Assembly: GCF_901873445.1 (NCBI RefSeq)
Contig: NZ_CABFLN010000003.1
Span: 1 to 58,902 of the forward strand
Direction of reading: 5' to 3'
Length of the DNA: 58,902 nucleotides
DNA from: Gemella haemolysans
Lineage (GTDB): Bacteria > Bacillota > Bacilli > Staphylococcales > Gemellaceae
The notes below the pieces were generated by a model. That model did no database searches. It saw nothing but the letters and a program-made list of their open reading frames with translations, and was not told the DNA's origin. The first letter of the stretch is position 1. Each line of letters starts with the position of its first letter. Below, piece by piece: positions 34,033 through 43,471 of the stretch. The translations under genes were made by a program, and so were the position numbers.

Positions 34033-36045
34033 CTATTCTTTTATAATTCTATAGTAAATTTTTGATGTTATTGCATAAACTATTAGATAGAAGATTGCGA
34101 AGACTACTATTGTCACAGCTAGTGCTTGTAAGAAAATACTATTATCTGTTATTAAGAATAATCTTAAGATTTTCTCGATAAATGGATATGCTACTATCGT
34201 GTGTAGTGTCGCTATAATTAGCGGTGAGAAGAAGATTAACAATACTTGTGATCTTATTGATTGTTTAATCTGTTTATCTGTAATACCTACTTTTCTCATG
34301 ATTTCAAAGTTTCCTTTATCTTCATATCCTTCTGAGATTTGTTTGTAGTACATGATTACCACTTGAGATGTTACAAATATTAAGCTTATGAACACTCCGA
34401 TGAATAGGAATGATGCGAAGACTCCTCTAAATGTAAGTTTATTTTCTTCTTTACCTTCTATTTCTATACCACTTTGTTTTTCTAGTTTTTTAAAGCTTTC
34501 GATTACCTTAGCTTCTTTAGTTGTATCTTTGATATTGAAGGCAACGTAGTTTTGAAGTGTAGGAATACCTGTTTGTATACTAATCCCTCTTTTTTCTAAC
34601 TCTTTACTACTTAACTCTGTTAGTTTTGTAGCTAATTTAGTTGCTTCTTTCTCATCTTTAACAACAGCATAATATGTATCCATAATATTTGCGGTAGCCG
34701 AACCTATTGTTCCCGGAAACTCAGATAATTTTTCTTTAATTTTATAGTCACTACCATTTAGTGAAATAGTATTGTGATTGTAGTTTCCTTTTTTGTCGAT
34801 ATGTAATAAAATTTCATTACTTTCTAATGTTTTATTTTTATTAGCGAACTTATTATAATCTTTTAATTGTAAAACAACTATCATTTTAACATTACTTAAG
34901 TCTACACCTACATTTGATTCAAAATTGAACTTATCTTCAACTAATCTTCCTACCATAGGTAATGAATTATATGAGACCATGTCTTCCACTTCAGTTCCCG
35001 CTTCTTTAGCTGATAATTTTGCATTATTTTCAATTTCTTTTAGTTTATCACTAGTAGAATGATAACCTGCAATCATTAATTGTCTTGGGAATCTTTCGTT
35101 GTAAGATTTTTCCATACCTGCATATAATGCTGATGTTGATCCCATAGTTACAAGAACCATTGTAGATAATATACAGATATTCGCTAATCCTACTGCATTT
35201 CTCTTCATTCTGTACAATAAACCAGAAACACTGATGAAGTTTTTAGGTTTATAGTAGAAGTTTTTATTATTTTTCATGATTTTTAGTACTGTGATACTAA
35301 CTGCCATAAATACTAGATATGTACCTATAATTACCGCAATTACCGCAAAGAAGAATACTGTTATTGCTTTTATAGGATTTTGTACCGTTTGTGCTGTGTA
35401 ATATCCATAACCGATTAATGCTAACCCGATTATCGCTAGAATCCATCTAGATTTCGGTTCTTTTTCACCTTTATTTTCATCTTTTAATAAAGCTACAATT
35501 CTAAGTCTGGCTATTTTTATAACAGTATAAAGTAATAATAAGAAGTATATTCCTCCGAATAATAGTACTGAGAAAACTATAGCTATCGGTGTTATGCTGA
35601 ATCCAAAGCTAACTCCCGCTGAGAATAATTTTAATAATACTAACAACATAAGTTTATCAAAAATTATTCCTAATCCAATTCCTAACACTATTGTAGTTAC
35701 AGCGATAAAAATTGTTTCTAACACTAAGATTTTAGCTATTTGTTTTTTCGTCATACCTAAAACAGAATACAATCCAAATTCTTTTACCCTACGTTTTACT
35801 AAAAAACTATAAGTGTAAAATAAGAAAATTACAGAGAACAGCGCAATTACAATAATACCGAAACTTAATACCTGTTTCGTAGCATCAATACCGTTTGGAA
35901 GTTTGTTTAAATTGTCCCCAAATGCTAGAGATGACAATATGTAAAACGACATTATTGTAAAAATTGCTGATAACACATACGGTATTATAAATTTTTTGTT
36001 TTTTACAAGGTTATTTAAAGCAAATTTGCTATAAAAGAAGCTCAT
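34033..36045 (-). CDS. BceB-like ABC permease for peptide-antibiotic sensing and resistance
   Basis: The roughly 670-residue product has ten membrane segments in the BceB pattern: FtsX-like segments, and one large extracytoplasmic domain of about 200 residues (about 310-530) between segments 7 and 8. Such permeases both protect against bacitracin or lantibiotics and activate a partner histidine kinase. ATG at 36045 is chosen for AGGTGAG; a GTG at 36054 is possible. It starts two bases after the ATPase stop codon. The matching kinase and regulator genes lie 3-4.6 kb upstream on the same strand. Confidence 0.88.
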   Translation of the reverse strand: MSFFYSKFALNNLVKNKKFIIPYVLSAIFTIMSFYILSSLAFGDNLNKLPNGIDATKQVLSFGIIVIALFSVIFLFYTYSFLVKRRVKEFGLYSVLGMTKKQIAKILVLETIFIAVTTIVLGIGLGIIFDKLMLLVLLKLFSAGVSFGFSITPIAIVFSVLLFGGIYFLLLLYTVIKIARLRIVALLKDENKGEKEPKSRWILAIIGLALIGYGYYTAQTVQNPIKAITVFFFAVIAVIIGTYLVFMAVSITVLKIMKNNKNFYYKPKNFISVSGLLYRMKRNAVGLANICILSTMVLVTMGSTSALYAGMEKSYNERFPRQLMIAGYHSTSDKLKEIENNAKLSAKEAGTEVEDMVSYNSLPMVGRLVEDKFNFESNVGVDLSNVKMIVVLQLKDYNKFANKNKTLESNEILLHIDKKGNYNHNTISLNGSDYKIKEKLSEFPGTIGSATANIMDTYYAVVKDEKEATKLATKLTELSSKELEKRGISIQTGIPTLQNYVAFNIKDTTKEAKVIESFKKLEKQSGIEIEGKEENKLTFRGVFASFLFIGVFISLIFVTSQVVIMYYKQISEGYEDKGNFEIMRKVGITDKQIKQSIRSQVLLIFFSPLIIATLHTIVAYPFIEKILRLFLITDNSIFLQALAVTIVVFAIFYLIVYAITSKIYYRIIKE

Positions 36046-36046
36046 C

Positions 36047-36799
36047 TTACTCACCTGCCTGCATTAAAGTTAACGTGTCATTAATTTTTTGGAACATCTC
36101 ACTCGTAGTCGCATTTCCTTTTCTAAGTTCATGGAAAACTACCCCGTCTTTAATAAATAATACACGTTTAGCACGAGCTGCTGTTTTCACAGAGTGCGTA
36201 ACCATAATTATTGTTTGTCCTGCATTATTAAGTTTTTCAAAAACTTCTAACAGTTGATCTGTTGATTTTGAATCTAGCGCTCCTGTAGGTTCGTCCGCTA
36301 AGATTAATGCTGGATTCGTAATAATCGCACGAGCTACCGCTACCCTTTGACGTTGCCCACCAGATACTTCATATGGAAACTTGTTGATTAATTTATCAAT
36401 TCCTAAAGGTTTAGTTACTTTCTCTAATCTTTTTTCCATATCTTTATATTTTTTATTAGCCAGTACTAACGGTAATAAAATATTATCTTTTATAGAAAAA
36501 TTATCAAGTAGATTGAAATCTTGGAAGACAAATCCTAGATTGTCACGACGAAAATTCGCTAAATCTTTATCTTTCAACTTGCTTAAATCTAAATTGTTTA
36601 AATTCACATTTCCTGATGTTGCTTTATCGAATGTTGCGATAATATTTAATAAAGTAGTTTTACCACTTCCACTCTCACCCATAATCGCTACATATTCACC
36701 ATTATCTACTGCGAAATTTACATTTCTTAACGCTTCTGTACTTTGTGTACTTAATCTTGTTGTATAAACTTTTCTTACATTGTTGACTTCTAATAACAT
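36047..36799 (-). CDS. BceA-like ABC ATP-binding protein
   Basis: The 250-residue ATPase belongs to the MacB/BceA group: Walker A GESGSGKTT (about 40), Q-loop FQDFNLL, signature VSGGQRQR, Walker B LILADEPTGALDS and H-loop MVTHS. ATG at 36799 has AGGAG eight bases upstream; a GTG at 36808 overlaps that site. Together with the BceB-like permease it forms the detoxification transporter. Confidence 0.9.
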   Translation of the reverse strand: MLLEVNNVRKVYTTRLSTQSTEALRNVNFAVDNGEYVAIMGESGSGKTTLLNIIATFDKATSGNVNLNNLDLSKLKDKDLANFRRDNLGFVFQDFNLLDNFSIKDNILLPLVLANKKYKDMEKRLEKVTKPLGIDKLINKFPYEVSGGQRQRVAVARAIITNPALILADEPTGALDSKSTDQLLEVFEKLNNAGQTIIMVTHSVKTAARAKRVLFIKDGVVFHELRKGNATTSEMFQKINDTLTLMQAGE

Positions 36800-36924
36800 T
36801 TTTATCACTCCTGAATTCTTTTTATCTTATCTTCCTAGTTCGAACTTTTCTACAACTTCCTCGTTGTTTATATTTATATTCTACCTTACTTTTCTTACGG
36901 ATTCTATCGATTTTCCTTACAAAA

Positions 36925-36965
36925 AAGCTCCCAACCTTACACTTTTGTAAGATTGGGATATTTAT
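36925..36965 (-). terminator. Terminator of the 37016 ABC exporter
   Basis: On the minus strand CCCAATCTTAC and GTAAGGTTGGG form an 11-bp stem with one G-T pair, followed by AGCTTTTTTG. It separates the exporter from bceAB, so bceAB needs its own promoter in 36810-36920. Confidence 0.75.
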
Positions 36966-37015
36966 TACTTTTTATTTGATTTCAAAGAGGCATTATTACC
37001 TTATTTCCTGGGAAA

Positions 37016-38623
37016 TTATAATCTCAATATATCTGTAAATCTTTGTTCAGAGTTGCTATCTAGTCTGTGTGTGATTAGAATTACCGTTAATTTTGGATTA
37101 GTTAATAGAAGTTCTTCTATTTTCTCTGCATTATCCTTATCTAAATTAGAAGTTATCTCATCTAACAGCACTACTTTTTTCTCTCTAATTATTCCACGAG
37201 CCAAGGCTATTCTTTGTTTTTGACCACCCGATAAATTCTTACCACCTTCTACAAGTTCAGTATCTAAGCCATCCTCTAAACTTGCTAAAAACTCACCTAA
37301 TCCTACACTTTCCAACACATCTTTAACTTTTTCATCAGCATAATCATCACCTAGCGTTATATTAAATCTTAGACTTTCTGTGAAAATATACGGTTCTTGC
37401 GGAATATATAACATCTTATCATACAGGCTATGCTTATTAAGACCCTCTAGTTCTTCTCCGTTAAATTTAATTTCACCTTCGTAATTTTCTATTCTTCCAG
37501 TCAATAATTTTAACAATGTAGATTTTCCACTACCACTTTCACCGACAATAGCGTATTTACCATATTTATTAAATGAATACGAAATATTTTTTAATACACT
37601 TTTCTCTTCATATTTATAAGAAACATCTTCTAATTCTATAGTTTCAATTTCTTCTTTTAATAATTTTTTACTAGCATCTTCATCATTAATTGTCTTAGCT
37701 TCTTCTTTGAATTTCTCGAATTTTTCAAAGATTGGCACTACGATATTTAACTCTACCGTAATATTCATAATATTTCCTACTGAATTAAAAATCGTCGATG
37801 TTAGTGACTCTACCGTTAAAATAGATCCAAAGCCTACAATATTTTTCAGAGCTAATATTCCTGTTAGTAATACTACACCAACTTGCCCTACTAAATTTCC
37901 TAAGCCACCTAGAACTCCGGCTAATCCGACACTTTTTCTTAGAGACACTGATTCTTTTAATACTTCATTAGAAGAGTTTGCTACAATTTTTTTCAAAATT
38001 CCTAATTTATTAAACGATAATAAACTATCGAATCCCTGTAAGTAATTTGTATTTTTACTTATTAATTTTTCTAACGAACCTGAATATCTCTGAGCTTTAT
38101 TCTGGATAGATTTTTGCGCAAGTGCTGGTAAAACTAATGTAAGAACACTCATTACTATAGAGAAAACGATAATCGACCAGTGGAATGCAAGCAGTCCAAC
38201 TATAGCTAAAAGCGTCTCTATTATCGCTGTAATACTTTGATAAAAATTACCAAATCCTTTTTCCTCAACAATCATCAAATCATTACTAAGCCATGATATG
38301 TAATCTCCGCTATTTTTCTTATTAAAATTAGCATAGTTATTTTTAGAAATTGCATCAACGACATCACATCGGATGTCAGTTATCATTTTTTGCACTACAT
38401 AGTTTTCATACGGAATTTTTATATAAAGAGAAACTAAATATAATAAAAACACTATACCTGCATAGGCTATATTATAGAAAAATCCATCGGTATTTGACTT
38501 AATTAATTCGTTAAATCCATCCCCTATAAAATATGCAGCGACAACCTTACATGCTCCTCCAAAAATAATTAGCAAAAGCAACAAACTATTTTCTAAATAT
38601 CTTTTCTTTAAATACTGCTTCAT
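37016..38623 (-). CDS. ABC exporter with fused membrane and ATPase domains
   Basis: The 535-residue product has six membrane segments (to about 300) and an ATPase with Walker A GESGSGKST (about 355), signature LSGGQKQR, Walker B VVLLDEITSNLD and H-loop THR. The DEITS variant is common in peptide and lantibiotic exporters. AAGGAGGG precedes ATG. It sits between the Bce-like transporter and its kinase/regulator genes, which suggests that it joins the same resistance response. It could act as a homodimer. Confidence 0.85.
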   Translation of the reverse strand: MKQYLKKRYLENSLLLLLIIFGGACKVVAAYFIGDGFNELIKSNTDGFFYNIAYAGIVFLLYLVSLYIKIPYENYVVQKMITDIRCDVVDAISKNNYANFNKKNSGDYISWLSNDLMIVEEKGFGNFYQSITAIIETLLAIVGLLAFHWSIIVFSIVMSVLTLVLPALAQKSIQNKAQRYSGSLEKLISKNTNYLQGFDSLLSFNKLGILKKIVANSSNEVLKESVSLRKSVGLAGVLGGLGNLVGQVGVVLLTGILALKNIVGFGSILTVESLTSTIFNSVGNIMNITVELNIVVPIFEKFEKFKEEAKTINDEDASKKLLKEEIETIELEDVSYKYEEKSVLKNISYSFNKYGKYAIVGESGSGKSTLLKLLTGRIENYEGEIKFNGEELEGLNKHSLYDKMLYIPQEPYIFTESLRFNITLGDDYADEKVKDVLESVGLGEFLASLEDGLDTELVEGGKNLSGGQKQRIALARGIIREKKVVLLDEITSNLDKDNAEKIEELLLTNPKLTVILITHRLDSNSEQRFTDILRL

Positions 38624-38743
38624 CTTTTCCCTCCTTATACCTTACTAATATTCTATCAAATATACCTAATTTAAACAAAATAGTTTTCAGATAATTTATT
38701 TTATTTGTTAGAAAATAATTCTTATGCATATTATAATATATAT

Positions 38744-38840
38744 ATATCAAGTAGCTTTTTAGATATCTAATAAACCACTGCAGAAAGTGACTCGACAAAA
38801 TCATGTTTCTTCTAACTCACGATTTTTGAGTCACTCGCAT
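38744..38840. repeat. Dispersed hairpin repeat, copy 5
   Basis: GTGACTC (38787) pairs with GAGTCAC (38828), with a long inner stem. The left flank ATATCTAATAAACCACTGC recalls the CAATAAACCACTGC flank of the copy at 50308. The rest of the 38624-38926 gap is AT-rich. Confidence 0.75.
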
Positions 38841-38926
38841 ATATCAAGTAAATTTTGTCAGGTTTATAACTAACTTACTTTGGGAATTTATCAATTTATA
38901 TCTAGTCTCACTTGTGAAATTAAAAA

Positions 38927-38971
38927 ATCCTCTCAAGAGTTAAATCTATAATCTAACTCTCGAGAGGATTC
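38927..38971 (-). terminator. Terminator of the BceSR-like operon
   Basis: On the minus strand AATCCTCTCGAGAGTTA pairs with TAACTCTTGAGAGGATT (one mismatch) and is followed by TTTTTAATT. Confidence 0.85.
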
Positions 38972-38986
38972 CTTATTTATTTTCAT

Positions 38987-39973
38987 CTAATCCCTTAAAG
39001 TATCTTCTTTCGGGAATATTATTTCTATTCTAGTTCCTTCGCCTACTTTTGAAGAAATTTCAATATGATGTCCAAGTTTATCTAGAGTTTTTTTACATAA
39101 ATACAAACCTAGACCACTCGATTTTTTTTCGTATCTTCCATTAAAACCTGTAAAACCTTTTTCGAAAATTCGAGGTAGATCTTCTTCTTTAATACCCATA
39201 CCGTTATCTTCTATAACTAGTTTATTTTCATAGGTTTCTATTGTAATTTCTCCACCATTGCTAGTGTACTTCACACTATTACCTAGTATTTGTTCAAAGG
39301 CGAAGCTCAACCATTTTTTGTCACTAATTACCATTGTTTCATGTGAAACATAATTTAATTTTATCTTTTTGTTAATGAAGATAGTCGCATATTTTTTTAC
39401 ACTATCTTTCACAACTTCATCAAGATTAATTTTCGTTATAACATAATCCGACGATATACTATCTAATCTTATGTACGTTAGAACCATTTCAACATAACGT
39501 TCTATTTTAAACAATTCTTGCTGTAAAATTTTTTGATCTACTTCTTCATTATCTAACAGAAAATTCATTGCAGCAATCGGCGTTTTTATCTGATGAACCC
39601 ACATACTATAGTAATCAACCATATCTGTATTTTTTTGTCGATTCTCCTGAGTTAGTTTTTCTAACTCTTCATATAATTTCTCTATAATTTTATGATAATA
39701 GTCAATCCTAATATCCAAACTCTTCGGTAAATCTTCAAGATCATTTAAAACATTCTTCTCTAGGAATTTTAATTTTTTATAACTTTCTCTATAATTAACA
39801 AAATCTGAAAAGCTAGCTACAAGCGCTGCTAAAAAACAAAAACTTCCCGTATATATTAGAGCTTCTAGTGGCAAATTATATAAATAAAACATAATGAAAA
39901 ATATAGCAATAAAAACTACGAACAAAATATAAACTTTTGTGTTTTTCTTTAAATAACTTTTTAATATTTCCAT
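38987..39973 (-). CDS. BceS-like intramembrane-sensing histidine kinase
   Basis: The 328-residue kinase has two membrane segments close together (about 14-32 and 38-55) with almost no extracytoplasmic loop, as in BceS-type kinases that sense through a BceB permease. The phospho-acceptor His lies in MWVHQIKTPIAAM (about residue 127). The ATP-binding boxes are N (FEQILGNSVKY), G1 (IEDNGMGI) and G2 (SSGLGLYL). It overlaps the regulator gene by one base (TAATG). A parS-like 16-mer lies inside the gene at 39335-39350. Confidence 0.9.
   Translation of the reverse strand: MEILKSYLKKNTKVYILFVVFIAIFFIMFYLYNLPLEALIYTGSFCFLAALVASFSDFVNYRESYKKLKFLEKNVLNDLEDLPKSLDIRIDYYHKIIEKLYEELEKLTQENRQKNTDMVDYYSMWVHQIKTPIAAMNFLLDNEEVDQKILQQELFKIERYVEMVLTYIRLDSISSDYVITKINLDEVVKDSVKKYATIFINKKIKLNYVSHETMVISDKKWLSFAFEQILGNSVKYTSNGGEITIETYENKLVIEDNGMGIKEEDLPRIFEKGFTGFNGRYEKKSSGLGLYLCKKTLDKLGHHIEISSKVGEGTRIEIIFPKEDTLRD
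39335..39350. promoter_or_regulatory. parS-like site inside the BceS-like gene
   Basis: TGTTTCATGTGAAACA lies within the kinase coding sequence, which argues for selection on the DNA word itself. It is identical to the site at 47050-47065 and is the reverse complement of the one at 45043-45058. Confidence 0.75.
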
Positions 39974-40641
39974 TAGACTATATATCCTTTACCTTTTTTA
40001 GTAGTAATAAATTCATCTATTCCTATACTTTTCAACTTAGAACGCAGTCTGTTTATATTCACCGACAAAGTATTTTCATCTATAAAGTTATCATTTTGCC
40101 ATAAGGCGGTAATTATTTCTTCTCTTGTTACTATTTTTTCTCTATTTTCTAATAATACTGTAAGAATTTTACTTTCATTTTTTGTTAGTTCAACGAGATT
40201 ATCTTGATATTTCACCTCATCACGGCTCATATCAAAAATTACATCCTTATAGACTACAAGATTCGAAGATCCACTAAAATTATAAACACGGCGGAGTAGG
40301 GCTTCTATTTTTGCCTTTAGGACAACTAACTTAAATGGTTTTTCTATAAAATCATCTGCACCGATATTCATAGCCATAACAATATTCATATCATCATTCG
40401 CAGATGAAATAAAAATTATCGGCACTTTCGACAACTTCCTAATCTCCTCACAGAAATAATAACCATCAAAGTAGGGGAGATTAATATCCATTAATACTAA
40501 ATCCGGTGATTGTTCCACAAATTCCTTAACTACATTTTGAAAATCTACGACTTCATGTGTAGCGTACTGCCATTTTTGTAGATATCCAGCTATTGAATTT
40601 GAAATTATTTCATCATCTTCTACTATCATTACTTTATACAT
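39973..40641 (-). CDS. BceR-like OmpR-family response regulator
   Basis: The 222-residue product has a receiver domain with phospho-acceptor Asp in LVLMDINLP (about 52), Lys in FIEKPF, and a C-terminal winged helix (about 130-220, ending TKKGKGYIV). It is the natural partner of the overlapping kinase and probably activates the bceAB-like genes. Its promoter must lie in 40642-40740. Confidence 0.9.
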   Translation of the reverse strand: MYKVMIVEDDEIISNSIAGYLQKWQYATHEVVDFQNVVKEFVEQSPDLVLMDINLPYFDGYYFCEEIRKLSKVPIIFISSANDDMNIVMAMNIGADDFIEKPFKLVVLKAKIEALLRRVYNFSGSSNLVVYKDVIFDMSRDEVKYQDNLVELTKNESKILTVLLENREKIVTREEIITALWQNDNFIDENTLSVNINRLRSKLKSIGIDEFITTKKGKGYIV

Positions 40642-40741
40642 GTTTTCACCCCTTAGCTACTATTATTACTAAAATTATATCATAAACACTCTTCTTAAGA
40701 TATATTCTATTAAAAAATATATCTTTCTCTATATTTCTTGA

Positions 40742-40864
40742 AAAATAAAAAGCAGAGATTGTCTAGGAAGGAGTTTAAATGAAATTTCCACGCTGCCTCG
40801 CTTCTATTTCGTGCTCCCAAACAACCTCTACTCAAAAAGAGAAAATTGTGGATTAAGATGTTAT
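40742..40864 (-). ncRNA. Candidate small RNA downstream of the sulfhydrylase gene
   Basis: On the minus strand TTGACA (40894-40899) and TATATA (40871-40876) are 17 bases apart. The predicted transcript contains AGAGGTTGTTTGGGAG pairing with CTCCTTCCTAGACAATCTCT around a CACG/CGTG inner hairpin, then CTTTTTATTTTT. The promoter sits in the loop of a long hairpin (GTGGATTAAGA at 40847 with TCTTAATCCAC at 40916) that may end the upstream gene. No known RNA family is recognised. A 25-codon plus-strand frame with AAGGAG before ATG (40779-40856) overlaps it. Confidence 0.5.
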
Positions 40865-40983
40865 TTTAAATATATAGTATTAAAATAAATGGCTGTCAAG
40901 GGTATTTAGTAATCTGTCTTAATCCACAAATTTTAATAAAATATTAATTATTTTAAATTATTGTTTCTCGTGAAACTTTTCTC

Positions 40984-42261
40984 TTAGATATTTTCTAATG
41001 CTAAACGTAAGTCTTCGATTAAGTCATCTGCATTTTCTAGACCTATTGATAGTCTAATTTGTGCAGGAGTAATTCCTGTGTATTGTAATTCTTCTGGACT
41101 TAATTGACCGTGTGTAGTTGAAGCAGGGTGGATTGCTAAACTTTTCGCATCAGCTACATTTGCTAAGTTAGAGAATATTTCTAAACTATCAATTACTTTA
41201 CGCGCAGCTTCTTCTCCACCAACTACATCGAATGAGAAGATTGATCCACTACCTTTAGATAAGTATTTTTTAGCTAATTCATAGTATTTATTTCCTTCTA
41301 ATCCAGGATAGTTAATTGATTCTACTTTAGGGTGTTTTACTAAGAAGTCTATTACTTTTTTAGTGTTTTCTACATGACGTTCTACTCTTAGAGATAATGT
41401 TTCTAATCCTTGTAATAATAAGAATGCGTTGAATGGTGATAATGCCGCTCCTGTGTCACGTAATAATTGTGTTCTTACATTCGTAATAAATGCTGCAGCA
41501 CCAACATCTCTTGTATAACTTAAGTTGTGGTAACTTGGATCTTCATCTACTAATTGAGGAAATTTTCCGCTACCTTCCCAGTCGAATTTACCACTGTCTA
41601 CGATAACTCCACCGATTGATGTACCGTGTCCTCCGATAAATTTAGTCGCAGAGTGAACTATAATATCTACACCATGACTAAATGCATTGATTAAGTATGG
41701 ACTAGCAAATGTGTTATCAACTACTAATGGAATTTTGTGTTTATGAGCAATTTCAGCCCATTTTTCTAAATCAGCTACGTTTGCTAATGGATTTCCTAAA
41801 GTTTCTACAAATAGTGCTTTAGTTTTATCTGTAATAGCTTGTTCAATTTCTTCAAAGTTATCTGGATCTACAAAAGTTGCATCTACTCCATAACGAGGTA
41901 ATGTAAGTTTTAACAGGTTGTAAGTTCCTCCGTACACATTTTTAGACGATACGATGTGATCTCCAGCATGAGCTAATGTTAAGAATACATATGTAATTGC
42001 AGCCATTCCTGAAGCAACAGCTAATGCTCCAACACCACCTTCTAAAGCGTTAATTCTTTCTTCGAAAACAGCAGTAGTAGGGTTTGTAATACGTGTATAA
42101 ATATTCCCAGCTTTTCTTAATGCAAATGAATCTGCAGCATCTTGAGTATCATCAAATACAAAAGATGTTGTTTGATAAATTGGTACAGCTCTTGCTTTTG
42201 TGTCTCCAACTGTTTGTCCAGCGTGCAATTGTAATGTTTCAAAACTAAATTTTCTTGTCAT
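40984..42261 (-). CDS. O-acetylhomoserine sulfhydrylase (Cys/Met PLP enzyme)
   Basis: The 425-residue product belongs to the Cys/Met-metabolism PLP family, MetY/Met17 branch, which makes homocysteine from O-acetylhomoserine and sulfide. Markers are TRITNPTTAVFEERINALEGG near residue 57 (only key part given), ASGMAAI, YGGTYNL and the PLP Lys in SATKFIGGHGT (about 208). The length matches MetY rather than the shorter MetB/MetC. A T-box leader precedes it with a likely Met codon, supporting methionine-responsive control. AGGAAAAA precedes ATG. Confidence 0.88.
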   Translation of the reverse strand: MTRKFSFETLQLHAGQTVGDTKARAVPIYQTTSFVFDDTQDAADSFALRKAGNIYTRITNPTTAVFEERINALEGGVGALAVASGMAAITYVFLTLAHAGDHIVSSKNVYGGTYNLLKLTLPRYGVDATFVDPDNFEEIEQAITDKTKALFVETLGNPLANVADLEKWAEIAHKHKIPLVVDNTFASPYLINAFSHGVDIIVHSATKFIGGHGTSIGGVIVDSGKFDWEGSGKFPQLVDEDPSYHNLSYTRDVGAAAFITNVRTQLLRDTGAALSPFNAFLLLQGLETLSLRVERHVENTKKVIDFLVKHPKVESINYPGLEGNKYYELAKKYLSKGSGSIFSFDVVGGEEAARKVIDSLEIFSNLANVADAKSLAIHPASTTHGQLSPEELQYTGITPAQIRLSIGLENADDLIEDLRLALENI

Positions 42262-42310
42262 AATAATTTTTCCTCTTTTCTACGTTTTGATAAGTTCTGT
42301 GTTTTAGATA

Positions 42311-42583
42311 ATAAAAAAACACCCCTATTGCGTATGCAATAGAGGCGAGTATCTTAATTCGCGTTACCACTCTAGTTTATACTAACCTTGCGATTAGTAC
42401 CTTATTCAGTACATGTTTATACTGTGTGCTATATCGTGCAGCTCACGTGTTTACCTATTAGATAAACAAAACTCTAAGACCATTTTCAATTAATCTTCAC
42501 CTTGTTATTTCGCACCATCCAATAACTCTCTGTTGTAGCTACGTATTAATCTACTTATCTTTTCAACGTTTTATATTAAATTT
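42311..42583 (-). promoter_or_regulatory. T-box riboswitch, probably tRNA-Met sensing
   Basis: The minus-strand leader carries the T-box antiterminator word AGAGTGGTAACGCG (42360-42373), a stem I AGAGAG-type start and a terminator (CCTCTATTGC with GCAATAGGGG, then TTTTTTT, 42311-42345). The codon ATG at 42481-42483 in AAAATGGTC is the likely specifier. The promoter is TTGACA (42613-42618), 17 bases, TACAAT (42590-42595). Uncharged tRNA-Met would favour read-through into the sulfhydrylase gene. Confidence 0.88.
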
Positions 42584-42618
42584 AAACTCATTGTACACCC
42601 GTTTTGTATATTTGTCAA

Positions 42619-42999
42619 TAACTTTTTTCAAAAAAATTAAAACGTTTTATTTTTCTTCTATAAGATGTTAAACAAAAATTTTATAGAAATATTTTAATTT
42701 TTTTATTATTTAAGAAATAAAAATTTAGTAAAACTATTTATTTTAATTTAAGAAATTGTAATTTCTGAATTTTTTCCATATGAAAATTAAAGAGTAGGAA
42801 AGAAGTGACAAAAAATAAAAAAAAAGGGTAGAATATTCAAAAATAAAAAAATATCAAAATAACAATATAACAATATAAAACGAAGAAAAGTAGGAGGAAT
42901 ATAGAATAAAGTGAAATAATAACTGTGCAAGTAATAAAAAAAGGAGAAAAGAGTAGAAAAACGTTGTTTAACCGGATAGTAAAATATGTTGTTCCTACT
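42619..42999. other. AT-rich stretch without a convincing gene
   Basis: This region is very A/T-rich and shows no plausible gene. It lies where a mazF partner of the MazE-like antitoxin would be expected, but no MazF-like sequence is recognisable. Confidence 0.5.
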
Positions 43000-43266
43000 C
43001 TAATACTTTCCTTCATTTCCTTTAATTTCTCCCCAGTCCAGTTCCTTGTGACGAATACCCTCATTCTCCCAATCAGAGAATAACTCATGTATAGTATCAG
43101 GTTGTTTTACTTCTGGAGGTAACACTATTGATTCTCCTTGTATAGAAATTAAGAACTTCTGATTATTTTCTAAAACCAACAAATCTATAATATTATCAGG
43201 TATTCTTGCTATAAAAGAATCTCCATAGAGTTCCAATTTTGTATTTCCTTTTATTTCTTTAATCAT
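43000..43266 (-). CDS. Orphan MazE/AbrB-like antitoxin
   Basis: The 88-residue product has a SpoVT/AbrB swapped-hairpin N-terminus (ELYGDSFIARIPDNIIDLL) and a C-terminal tail GIRHKELDWGE-KGNE. That tail is the toxin-binding signature of MazE-type antitoxins (HKELDWGEPxGNE). No mazF follows. ATG at 43266 is chosen because AAGGA lies ten bases upstream; GTG at 43275 would be too close to it. Confidence 0.75.
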   Translation of the reverse strand: MIKEIKGNTKLELYGDSFIARIPDNIIDLLVLENNQKFLISIQGESIVLPPEVKQPDTIHELFSDWENEGIRHKELDWGEIKGNEGKY

Positions 43267-43471
43267 AAATTGCACATCCTTTTCTCTAAAACACTATTTA
43301 ATAAGTTTCTTGTCAACTACATACATTTTATCCCTTCTTCACAAACCTCTTCTCCCTTTTTTTATATTCTCTGCCTCTCCATTGATTCATTTACACATCT
43401 TTTCCTCTTTTTTATGATATAATAACAGTAATAACACTCATATTACTATATGATTATTCTAGGAGGTTTAT

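Noticed and set aside
42837..43088. Hydrophobic minus-strand frame below the MazE-like gene as its toxin
   Set aside because: It overlaps the antitoxin out of frame, shows no MazF motif and looks like translated AT-rich sequence.
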